Part shown: piece after piece, positions 10,872 through 20,956 of the stretch | Position numbering within the stretch: the stretch's first letter is position 1 | Layout: every line of letters starts with the position of its first letter | Assembly: GCA_037892935.1 (NCBI GenBank) | Contig: JAYXKI010000005.1 | Coordinates: 2,046,001 to 2,110,000, forward strand | Direction: 5' to 3' | Source: Phlebopus portentosus | Lineage: Eukaryota > Basidiomycota > Agaricomycetes > Boletales > Boletinellaceae | DNA length: 64,000 nt | Made by a program: the position numbers and the translations under genes | The notes under the pieces: model-generated | The model's input: only the letters and a program-made list of their open reading frames with translations | The model's database searches: none | What the model was told of the DNA's origin: nothing

Positions 10872-12873
10872 TTAGGTCGATGTAGTTGAATCTGTATTTT
10901 CCGAGCTGTTATCCCGGAATCCCCCTTTTATCCTTCTCCGCGACGCTTTCAGAAGTATTGATTCTATTTGATAAACCATAGACGCCTTCTCTTCCGCGAT
11001 ATTCTGTTTCAGCGCTTCGATACGCTCCTGTACATCCTTCATTCCCTGGTACTTCGCATGGTGCCCAGATAGCTCCCAGCATCGCAATGACGTTTGATAG
11101 AGATTTAGAGCAAAATCAGCTTCGCCAATTTTCTAGTGAGAAATTGTGAGTAAATAATCATCTGGGGCCATTATATCGTCTCACCTCATAAAAAATCGCC
11201 AGGTTTTTCCTCGCCAGTGCAAATTCTGCCAAACGGATATCATTCCTGTCGTGCACTTTCTTGACGGAAGTCTTGGCGTCAGGCCCTTCGAGTCCTGTTA
11301 GATTTAAGTAGTGTGGTATACAAGAAGCATCAAGTTTTGCGTGCATTAGATAGGCAGTCCATTCCGTGAGATCATTCGCAGTCTCCATTTGTCGTAGATA
11401 AAACTCCATCCGACGATTCGTTGTTTTCAATAAACGCAAGAGCACTTCCGCTCTTATCAACTGTCCATTATTATCGGCAGTGGGAGCAAGTTGCTGTGCG
11501 AATAATTTAATCACAGCACGAAATGCATCTACTGCGATTCTGGTTGAGCAGAACCTCAGTATTTTGATTGCAGAGACTCAAAATCCACGTACTTCCGGTC
11601 ACCGTGTTTGCCAGCATACACACCAAGGTGCTCGATTGGAGTTACAATCGAAGAAACTAGATCCGGTGAACACCAATGTGGAAGGAAAAGCAATTCGTCT
11701 TCCGGGGTAATTTCATCCTCAGGGATGTCATGGGTAGGAGCCGAATTGTTCTCGATTTGCTGGGACTCCGCAGAACAAGCTGACAGATCGCGACTGGAGT
11801 CCACGAGGTGTGAGATGCCAGAGAAGCATGCATCAACAGCTGCGAGACTCTCGGTCGAAGTCATCACGTCGTATAACGCCTTTGGAAGACCCTGACAAAG
11901 TGGAAGCAGTGGTATAATCTCGCGAAGTGCATGAGATAACCATTTCCCTTCGGCGGCCGGTTCATACTTTTCTGCCAAGATTGCAAGCTTCGTCAACACT
12001 GAAATGAGGTAGCGCCTCTCCTCACAGTCCGCTGAACTGAGCGTGTTGGCAGAATCACTCGTAACTTTCCATGTAAAGTTAGTATATGATCTGTTCATGA
12101 CGTCTTTCGCTCCAGTCAACTTACGGGGAAGAGAATGAGTCTGAAACCGTGAGTGATACAAATCGACTGCATCGCATAGGACTTCATATGCTCTATATGC
12201 TTGTCCGGCTTTCTCAAGTTGATCGGAAAACCAGATAGCAACGCTCAACATCTTCACAGAAGGGTCTGGATTGAGCAGTCCTGTTGGGACATTCTGTACG
12301 GCTATCCAGGCTCTAAATCAGAAGAGAGTATCTAGTTAATAATCGACTGATGGTGGAATTCGTACATAGATGGATTACTTTTTAAGATTGCCCAAGATTT
12401 CATCTTCGATTCCAAAATAGATTCCAGCCCGTGCGTTGACCAAAGGTTCACGAACTTCTTCGGGCCAGCCTGCGAGTTGCGGCGGATTCAAGCTGAAAAA
12501 TCATTCTTATTCGTTGCCCACAAGCAGTCGAATGAATTGTCTCTCACTTGTGCCAGTAGATTAAGGCGAGGGTAGTAACGGACCAAGAGAAATAGATCGC
12601 TGCACCCGTCAAAGACATTTTCAAGATGAAGCCACCAAATCTGCGAGCTTGGTTCCTCGAGCTCGAAGAAAAGCTTCTCCAGGCAGCCTTTTGGAGGGGC
12701 GATTGAAGCGCCGTGCTTTCATGATGACGGTACGCATGGGTTGATAATCGATGTAATGAGCGACGTTGTTGAACAAGAGTCGCCGTCGTGAACTTCAGGT
12801 CATATCGACGCCAAAAAGTATGAGACGGAGGCGCGGATAGGATTCCTTTTATTACTGGCCCGAAGTAAAGCAT
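10872..12873 (-). CDS. Mitochondrial TPR membrane protein, copy C (Mgr3-like)
   Basis: This is the upstream copy of the array and appears intact. ATG at 12873 starts MLYFGPVIKGILSAP, followed by an Arg-rich leader and a presequence-like SFSSSSRNQARRFGGF. A membrane helix runs from about FILKMSLTGAAIYFSW. The first intron follows IYWHK. Then come PPQLAGWPEEVREPL, VKMLSVAIWFSDQLEKAG, EPAAEGKWLSHAL and LGVYAGKHGDRK, a GTACGT donor at the same place as in copy B, RIAVDAFRAVIKLFAQQLA, and a final charged helix ending TAA at 10872-10874. Body sequence is closest to copy B. Function is inferred as for copy B: an inner-membrane TPR adaptor, perhaps in proteolysis or quality control. Confidence 0.72.
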
Positions 12874-13187
12874 AAAGACAACTGCACTTCAGTTAACTTC
12901 AAGTTGAAGGGCGGGCGACAGAGACTTGACACGTGCCGCTGGATCGCATTTGATGAACGAACGTGATGACGACGCACATTGATCGGTTCGGTACGGTACG
13001 GTACTGCTTCTCCTTGCCAAGCCTAATCTCATGTTCGTTGTTAATCCTACAAACGCATCTATGTCTCTGTCCATCATCTGTATTCCATTCTCGCCTATAT
13101 AATTCTTGATCCTTCCACTTCTCTCAATTCTTAGTGACCGCCTACTTTATCTGATTGCATCTTTACATTCCGAATAGACCGCCCATC
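12874..13187. promoter_or_regulatory. Divergent intergenic region, TPR copy C and orphan gene 1
   Basis: About 310 bases lie between two divergent starts. The region holds a small tandem GGTAC repeat (CGGTACGGTACGGTAC near 12989-13004) and CT-rich sequence near 13080-13135 just upstream of orphan gene 1. No coding potential was seen. Confidence 0.4.
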
Positions 13188-13904
13188 ATGCCCGTAACGT
13201 TAGAGCGTCATATCTATTCGTCAGTGTCGCGTAGCGTGGGCTATACTTTACATGTCCTCCAGCAACGACTCAGGCGAGTAAACCTGCCTTTGTTGGTCGC
13301 CTTCGCGAGGTGAGTTACATGCGCCAGTTTTCTATACTCTCCAAAGACTTTCTAGCTCAAGTTTGTCCGTCTTTGAGGAGAAGCTCCAGGCTAACTATTT
13401 CCCCATTGTAGCGCCTTATTCATGTTCCTCCGTGCTCTGAGTGGGGCGGGCTATGTAGACCCTCACTCTCAGCTAACGCCCGCAACGGAACTCAACTACA
13501 CGCATCTCGCGGCTTCTGACTCGTCCTTAAACACTCACGAATACGGCGGCTTCGCAGAGCACTGGGCGCGATTCAAAGAGGCCTTTCTGTCTTGCCCGAC
13601 CGATTCTAGCAGCGACGACGACACAGGGCTTGTTGGCGTAGGGGGGAACGGGTTGGATTCGGATGCCGATGGGGTCAATAGGGAAGCTATGAATTCACCG
13701 ACGATGATACGGAAAAAGCCATTAAAAGTTGGCATCAGTTGCCTAAAGGACCGTCTGAGCGGCGCGGTGGGTCTACGCAAGCCCAGTGGTACGACGGTGA
13801 AGCAAGAAGATCGTACCTTCGAAGTTTCTCTCGACGGTATTCCTATACGGAGAAAGGGCGACGCCGAGGCACCGAATACAAATTTAAATCGACGGACGCC
13901 TTGA
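13188..13904 (+). CDS. Unrecognised protein, orphan paralogue 1
   Basis: Two exons: MPVTLERHIYSS to VAFA, a GTGAGT intron, then ASALFMFLRALSGAGY onward to TGA at 13902-13904. I do not recognise the family. It shares with the next gene the block ALF-x-FLRALSGAGY, then LNY-x-HL, GFAEHW-x-x-FKEAFLSCP, a Ser/Asp-rich acidic middle, LK-x-(R)L, KP-G and QEDRTF-x-x-S-DGIP near the C-terminus. The intron phase and place are the same in both. No signal peptide, membrane helix or metal site is obvious. Conservation of separated blocks around a variable acidic middle argues for a real protein. Confidence 0.7.
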
Positions 13905-14331
13905 TATCGTTGTTAGGTTGCCTTCAATGTACGTTATCTCGCGATACTTCAAGCTCCGTTGTCCCTACCTCCTGTTCATTCGCATTCTCCGCGCTGTCCT
14001 TGCATCGTATATCCAACGAGATGCTCATCGCTAGCTTACAAGATTACATCCTCTCACAATATTATCATGATCGCTTTCTTATATTATTTCGTTCTGTCTA
14101 TGTCGTTCATCCCGTACGTGTGCGAAGCTGAACATCCAATTATTGGTCTTGCCCACATTCCTCTGCTGCCCTGCGAACGATCTATGGGATAGGGAACTCG
14201 GTTACAATTTGGACCGTTAGCCTCTACTGAATGACGACGTCAGCCCATTCTTGAACGGCGTCAGGCTGACCATATCTATAAATATTAGTCGGTCTTATTC
14301 TCTCGGAAGCTTACTTTGGGACATTCTCAGT
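13905..14331. other. Intergenic region between the orphan paralogues
   Basis: About 430 bases of AT-rich sequence hold the 3' region of orphan gene 1 and the promoter of orphan gene 2, with TATAAATA near 14276-14283 close to the second start. I see no additional gene. Confidence 0.45.
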
Positions 14332-14985
14332 ATGCTTTCTCTGCAACGGCTTAGCGCAGCGAACCTACCCTTCACGATCGCCTTCGCGAGGTGAGTCTTG
14401 TTTGTCAACATGGCTTTAGAAACAGCTCAGGCTGGAGGTTTTACAAGCCTGAAATCTCTGATAAATCTCCTGTTCGTACGGCTGACTGTGCAATACTCTA
14501 GCGCGTTATTCATATTCCTACGTGCACTGTCTGGAGCAGGCTATACGAACTCTCAGTCCGAAGCATTGCACTTGTCTGCACTCAATTACTCGCATCTTGT
14601 GGACACTGCTGCACCAAAACCTCAGGGATTCGGCGATTTTGCAGAGCATTGGGGGCATTTCAAGGAAGCGTTCTTGTCTTGTCCGTCAGCCGCCAACGCC
14701 GATGGCATGGACGTTGTTATCGTGGAAGATGACATCGAACCGAACGATGAAGAAATCGTCGACGAAATCGCAACGTCGCCAAGGCAAGATGCAATACGAT
14801 TGAACACAGCTTGTATAAAGGGACGCTTAAAGGATGCTATAAGTCTGTTCAAACCCAACGGATCGGCATTTGCTCAGGAAGATCGCACGTTCCGATTCTC
14901 GTTCGATGGTATCCCCAGTTCTTACTTCAGAAATGAGGATTCCTCGGATGACTCATCGAATGCTGACGTGAAGCAGGCGTCATGA
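14332..14985 (+). CDS. Unrecognised protein, orphan paralogue 2
   Basis: Exon 1 is short (MLSLQRLSAANLPFTIAFA) and ends at the same phase as in paralogue 1. After the intron the protein continues SALFIFLRALSGAGYTNS and runs to TGA at 14983-14985. Shared blocks with paralogue 1 include FAEHWGHFKEAFLSCPS, the acidic segment (DDIEPNDEEIVDEIA), CIKGRLKDAISLFKPNG and QEDRTFRFSFDGIP. Paralogue 1 has about 20 extra N-terminal residues, so either this start is internal or the gene has lost its 5' end. Function is unknown. Confidence 0.7.
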
Positions 14986-16342
14986 AGAAAGCTATAGTGT
15001 GTTCCTATGGGTAGTCCGGGAATTACCTGTTGTGCCTATTTACTCGGAGTCTACGTCTCTGCTCCCGGCGATTGGCTTAACCCTGAACTCTGCTGCACGT
15101 TCGCCATAGTCCCCTCCACGAAGATTTCTCCAGTCCGTCTTGTCAATGAAGTACGCCGTCACTCCCTGTACTTCTTTCCTCGTACACAGGTTATGTTTTG
15201 TTCTTGTACTACTCTTATGTAAGGTCGAGTATCGTACATAGTCACACTTTAGGATCTCGGGAAAGATTTATTGCATCTCGTTTAATGCGTATTTCAAATA
15301 TATGGCATGTATGCATTGAACTATCAGGCCTTACATAGCTGTAAAGAGCGTCAAAACATCCGATGATCGATTGTAACAACAATTGTCAAAACCACAATTT
15401 CCGTCTTCGTGTCATTCCAGGCCTACAAGGTCTCATTATTAATTTCAATCCGCAAATCCTAGAGGACACGCATCACCACACAACAGTGGCCTTCGCCGAC
15501 GAGAGTCCATCAGAATCCAGAACGAAATGAATATTAGTCATAATGAAGTTCTTCGTTATTCTTTGCACTCCGGGCCTTTCGCTCTCATTAGCCTGAACAG
15601 ATCCGCTCGGGACCGTGAACGGTCCCTGCAACAAACTGCGCTGTGAAACACCATGGTACCTCCACCCACTATCCTGCTGATGATGAGGTTCAAGAAAGGA
15701 ATAACCAGCCTCGCAGGTTGCTTGAATAATGGGCCAATCCTGCCATAGGCATCGTTTATTTCAATCATGAGAATTTCAGACAGGTCGTCTATGAGTCTCT
15801 CGATTCCCACGTAGTTGAGACTGATGGCGCACAAGAGGGTGGACAGGCCGAAGACAACTTCGACGAGTAGTTCAATGTAACGGATGAGAACGACGACATC
15901 ACCGAAATATTAATGGTAAGTAGTTTGCTCTCAAGCAATCGAGTCTGAAATAAAATCGACATATAAAACGTCGATGATATTGTTGGTGGCCACGAAAAAT
16001 GGCATTGACTTTGCTTGATTCAGACGGACTGGACGGACTAGATGAATTGCCGTGGGCATTAGTTGAATACGAAAAAAAATCCGTAGATCGCGATTTCTCT
16101 TCCGTCCAGAGCACAGGTAATGCTTCACTTGTCGTAATCTCGATGGCAGAGAGAATCTGAATAGCACCTCTCACGGAGTGAAGGGTGAAACTGGCATGAC
16201 TGGTCTCTCAGGCTGATAATTACTGAAGGAAACCTTGAGTTTCATAACAGAACGGCACGTGAATGCGCTTACCTTATGTGGAAATAGCAACAATATCCAA
16301 TTTGAACTCCTTCGTTTCACCAACTTGGTTATCTTCTTCGAC
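14986..16342. other. Intergenic region with an uncertain minus-strand open segment
   Basis: About 1.36 kb lies between orphan gene 2 and the Phs1 gene. On the minus strand, 15556-15890 stays open and reads as hydrophobic protein-like sequence (RYIELLVEVVFGLSTLL, PARLVIPFLNLIISRIVGGG), but no ATG starts this frame and the frame stops just upstream. A second open piece lies at 15960-16200. They may be exons of a small unrecognised gene or remains of one. I could not join them convincingly. Confidence 0.3.
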
Positions 16343-17455
16343 ATGGCACCGAGGAAAACACAATTACCAGCTGTCCCAGCCCAGGAAGCTGAGGCTCCCT
16401 CAAAGAAGGGTACGTTGTTTGCTCGGTTTTTTCTATAGCTAGTCTCTCAAGAACGGCTGTTTTATTTGCCTTTGTAGGCGCGTCTCCAACAGTGAAATAC
16501 TACCTCATCGCGTACAATGTCGTCTCAGCGCTCTCATGGGCATATATTCTCATCGTTTTAACACTGCACATTCTCGGCGTATCTTTTGTCTCATCTTCAT
16601 CTGCGGCAGCAGCTGCGGCACGCCCGCTTTCCGCATCTGCGCGCATCGCGTCTTTCCTTCGTCCCTTCTCTAAAGCCGCGAGCACAAAGGCGCGAGCCAG
16701 CGCTGCTACACGCGTGCAAGAGAAGCTTCTTCAGCCTCTGCTCCTTCGTGCGAGTACGACGTATGCTGTGATTGGCCCCGAGACGACGCTCGTCCAGACT
16801 CTAGCACTTCTTGAGGTCCTGCATGCTGGTCTTGGATGGGTTCGTAGCCCGATTCAGACTACTGCTGCACAAGTAGCAAGTCGGATTTTCTTGGTTTGGG
16901 GCGTCGTTGAGAGATTCGAAAGTGTATGTGTGACGTGCTTTTGTCAATAGTGATCTTGATCTAACTTTACACTGGGGCTTTCTGAAATGCAGGCGCGAAG
17001 CTCCCCGTTATACGCGTCCATGGTCTTTGCCTGGTCGCTCGCCGAAGTCATCCGCTATTCGTTCTACGCGTTTTCCTTGATCTCAACCTCCTCCCCACCC
17101 CACCCTCTCTTGTGGTTGCGCTACACGACCTTTCTCGTTCTCTACCCTCTGGGTGCAGGCTCAGAGGCGTTCGTCAACTTCGCTACCCTTCCTCGCTCCT
17201 CCCCTATCCCTACTTCGAGGTCTTAGTGCGTGGTTGAAAGGTAACCTGTGGTCCCCGTATGACTACCTTCGCGGATTGTTGTTCTTAGTTTGGTGGCCTG
17301 GTGAGTTCAATCAGATATATATTTAGTTCATTCTACGTGTTGAGCAAAAACTGGCAGGCCTCTACTTCATGTACACGTACATGCTTGGACAGCGTCGCAA
17401 GGTTCTTGGGGATGGACTTGGAAAGAAGCTTGGCGGAAAACCGAAGAGCTTGTGA
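16343..17455 (+). CDS. PHS1: Very-long-chain 3-hydroxyacyl-CoA dehydratase (Phs1/HACD family)
   Basis: Phs1 catalyses the third step of fatty acid elongation in the ER membrane. Exon 1 (MAPRKTQLPAVP) ends AEAPSKK. Exon 2 starts the membrane core (YYLIAYNVVSALSWAYILI) and continues through VIGPETTLVQTLALLEVLHA to FLVWGVVERFES. Exon 3 holds MVFAWSLAEVIRYSFYAF, the conserved catalytic region, and RYTTFLVLYPLGAGSEA. The last exon gives GLYFMYTYMLGQRRKVLG and the lysine-rich ER-type tail GKKLGGKPKSL with TGA at 17453-17455. A variable Ala/Ser-rich loop sits after the first helix. One oddity: the frame changes near 17219-17226, where a TAG interrupts the reading, yet the next frame continues AWLKGNLWSPYDYLRGLLF. 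One surplus G, or an unusual intron, would restore it. Confidence 0.85.
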
Positions 17456-17709
17456 GGCTGGATTCTGTCGAGCGTTTTGTTGGTTATACTTCTGATGATC
17501 CCGGTGATGAATTCTGATGACATATACCACGGAGGGTTGTGATTTACTTTACTCTATTTAATGAGCTATCGAATGAATTTTCTTCCAGTCCAGAAGTCTG
17601 TTTGTTTGGTCGTGTGTGGTTTTTTTTATTTATTTCATCCAAAACGAGTATACGATCTGCAAGCACATGCACTTGTGTGCGTATCCTACCTCTTGCCAAC
17701 TTGAATACC

Positions 17710-20652
17710 ATGGATAGGACAAAGACAAAATTAGCGACCTTTTTCAATAATGACGACGAAGAACCAATTCCTGTACGTCGTCTTTCAGCAGCGTACTGTC
17801 GTACTTAGGGCCTAAGTCTGTCATATCTTTAGCAAAAAGCAGTAGACGACCAAAAGCTCTCGCAGTATACTCAAGGCACCGTACGCAAGTCCAAACGCGA
17901 GAAAGAAAGGGAACGAGAAGAGGCTAAAAGGAGAGAGGAAGAAGAGCTCGCTGCTAAAACGTATGCTGAATTCCTCGATGCCTTTGAGGGCGAGGGAGCG
18001 AGAAAAAAGGTGGATTTGTCCGAGCTGGCGGAGAGCCTGCGGAATACCATCCGAGAGGAGGGCGGAGGCAACATGAGGGCATGAGAGCCTTTGAAGACGA
18101 CGAAATGGTTGTACGTCTCTTCGCTCCCACTTGTTTGCACGGGTGAGCTAATGCCATCGATAGCGTCGCGTCTCTCCGCCTCCAGCTCCTCCGCCAAGGC
18201 CGAAGGGTAAACGTGCAATGGATCACTTCTTGGAGGAAATCAAGAGGTGTCATCATATCCTTCACTTCTTTTTCGAATTTTCCACTTATAGAAACCATAG
18301 AGAACAGGCTGAACGGGAGGCTCGACTCGCAAGAAGCAGCAGAGGTCAGTATGATGTGGTACATTCCGTTTGAGGCTGCATATTAATTTTGTAAAAGCTC
18401 AAGGGAGGTCTGTAACGGCGCTTGCAGGTGAGTCTGGTCATTACTTTGGTATTAGGATGGGGTGTCTTATTTGATTAATCATACAGCATACGAAGGACAG
18501 AGTGGGAGCAAAGATCGTGGCGACCCCTTGGTGTGTTCAATCTGCTTGTTTGAGCAAGAAAGTACTTGTTTGTTGACGCAATTGCGCAGACATCAAATGT
18601 CTTCGTCGCGAATCTGCCTGCTAATATCAACGAGGTGGCCCTCGGAAACTTCTTTGCACAACACTGCGGTCCCGTCGGTTCGGTTCGTGGTCGAATCAAA
18701 GCATCTTTCTACCAGATTGACAGAACAATTTCTATGATTCACAGGTCAAGATCATGTGGCCTCGTGGTGGCCCTTCAGTTGGTCCGGGAGCAGACATTAC
18801 TGCCGCACGGAGCAATCGCACAGGTGGACTCACCGGATTTGTGTCCTTTATGAAGCGCAAGGACGCCGAGACTGCGGTACATGATATAGACGGCTTTGAC
18901 TGGGGAGGATCGGTCTTGAGAGTAGGCTGGAGCAAGGCGGTACCAGTAGCTGCGAAACCAGCTTACGTTGGTATGTCTCTGCTTTTACTGGATTGGAAGT
19001 AATTCCGACGACATCTTTTGCCACTCCTCAGTACGTAAGGGTTCACATTCACGCTCTTCGTCGCGATCTAGAGAGCGGGACAGAGGCCGCAGTCGAAGTT
19101 ATTCTCGAGAACGACCTCGCTATCGATCTCGTTCACTTTCGCCTCCACGTAGATACAAGCGCGCGCGGAGCTACTCTCATTCTTCTTCGCGCAGCCGCAG
19201 CAGGCGGCGATACTATCGCTCTCGTTCCCATTCTCGTACTCGATCACGGTCTCACTCTTATGACCGATCGAGGAGGAGATATAGCCGCGGCTGGAGTCGC
19301 AGTCGGAGCCCGAGCCGAAGTAGACGCCGTTCTTCTCGTAGTCCATTAGGACGCGGGCATACAGGCGTAGATCCTGACACCGAGAAATTCATCCGGACTG
19401 TAGCGCTAAAAGTGAAGGACAATGGTGAGAAGTTTGAGAATCTACTCCGCGACAAGGAACGACAGAACCCCAAATTCAAGTTTTGTTTGATCCTGCTGTG
19501 AGTACCGTCTCCTTCACCGATGTTGTGGATGATCCAAATATAGGTGACTTGCACAGACGCCTGAGAACCGCTTGTATCGCTCCTTGGTTAGAGGTGAGGC
19601 GCTTGTGGAAGGCTTCGACGATGAGGTATAGTTTTCATTGCATTCTGCAAGGTTCCGTCACTAAAAATATCCGCAGGGATACAATTCTGTCTATTCCACC
19701 GATTCAGCGGAGGAATCCGAGCATGAGCGAGGCCGCAAGAACAGACTAGGTAGACTTGCACGAAAGAGGTTTGAAGCCATGCTTCGTGCATTGACCGGAA
19801 AACGTGGCGAGCTCGCGCGCTGTATGGCATTCAGCCTTGAACATGCGGAAGCAGCCTCAGAGGTCTGTTCATTACATCATTCTGGGGTTGTACATGAAGG
19901 AATACTGATTTCGACATGAATAGGTTAGCGATATCATCGTTGCGTCTCTTCTGGTCGACGGCACACCCGTTCCGCGCAAGGTCGCGCGCCTTCACCTCAT
20001 TTGTGATATTCTGCACAACTCAGCGGCTGCCATCCCTAGTGCATGGAAGTTCCGACAAGAATTTCAAGCGCGACTTGGTATCGTCTTCGACCATCTCTCA
20101 AGCATATATCACTCCTTCCCGGGTAGGATAACAGCAGAGACGTTCAAGAAGCAAATTACAGTTGTGTTGGACATGTGGGAGGACTGGATTGTTTTTCCTC
20201 CCGAGTACATCGAGACTCTGAGGTCGCGCCTTGACGGAAGCACGGAGACGAAAGATGGGAAGGAAGATGAAGATGGTGCTGAGCATGGAGAAGGGCAGAA
20301 GAGGGACGAAGGTCAAGCCTTCGCGAGCAAGTTTAAGAAGAGCTCTTTCAAACCTGCCGAGGCCGTTTCTGCCACGGCACCCAAAGTCGCCGCTTCAGCC
20401 TTATCAGCTCCACCAGATGAGGAGGGTGAAGCAGATATGGACATGGGTGACAGCGATGCGGAACAAGAAGACAAAAAGAAACATGATGAAGACGATGTGG
20501 ACGGCATACCTATTGACGATATTGACGGGGAACCTATTGATGGCGAACCTATCGACGGTGAACCTATTGATATTGATGGTGAGCCTATCGATGGTCAACC
20601 CATTGATGGCGAGCCCATACCTGACGATGATATTGACGGCGTTCCATTGTGA
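17710..20652 (+). CDS. U2 snRNP-associated SR140 (U2SURP) homologue
   Basis: This spliceosome protein of the U2 snRNP is read from about a dozen exons. The order matches SR140. MDRTKTKLATFF and a charged segment with TYAEFLDAFEGE come first, then PPPRPKGKRAMDHFLEEIK. Next is the RRM (TSNVFVANLPANINEVALG, VKIMWPRGGPS, GFVSFMKRKDAE, WGGSVLRVGWSKAVPV), followed by a long RS domain. The SURP motif follows (VALKVKDNGEKFENLLRDKE, NPKFKF), then the CID domain (SDIIVASLLVDGTPVPRKVAR, LHLICDILHNSAA). The acidic tail contains tandem DGEPI units and ends DGVPL. Two places need a one-base correction to stay in frame: a GGG run at 18077-18079 and a T run at 19481-19484. Both sit inside conserved sequence. 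Confidence 0.88.
20505..20640 (+). repeat. In-frame DGEPI repeat in the SR140 tail
   Basis: Imperfect tandem units of about 15 bases encode DGEPI, DGQPI and DIDGEPI variants, about eight in a row, ending DDDIDGVPL. Short acidic DG-P motifs also occur at the C-terminus of animal SR140, so this looks like local expansion of a family feature by replication slippage. Confidence 0.75.
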
Positions 20653-20956
20653 CATTTTTTGATTCTTAACGACGACTGTTTCCTGCTTTGTGCTTGCAAC
20701 ATGCGCAATTTATCATATATCTTTGTTCGCAATATCAGACGTATATTCTATAAATCGAATGCTGTATGACAGTATCTCATTGCCCTATAGATATGCGAAT
20801 ATACTTTTGACCTGCGAATATACTTTTGAAAGCACGCGACACAGCGAGATGCAGAATTCATCTTTGGAGAGGAGAAAATAAGAAAGAACCAAAAAAAACT
20901 GAATCCGTCCATCCATGATTCTGCGGAATATGCAATACTGAAAACCAAGAGGTCCT
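20653..20956. other. Convergent 3' region of SR140 and Scp160 genes, with a 19-base tandem duplication
   Basis: About 300 AT-rich bases separate two stops. The word TGCGAATATACTTTTGA occurs at 20794-20810 and again at 20813-20829, with CC between copies. No gene is seen. Confidence 0.6.

Noticed and set aside
18010..18080. 68-base intron starting GTGGAT in SR140 as an explanation for the frame break
   Set aside because: The donor is weak and it would delete a stretch with good coding character. A missing G is simpler, though this is not excluded.
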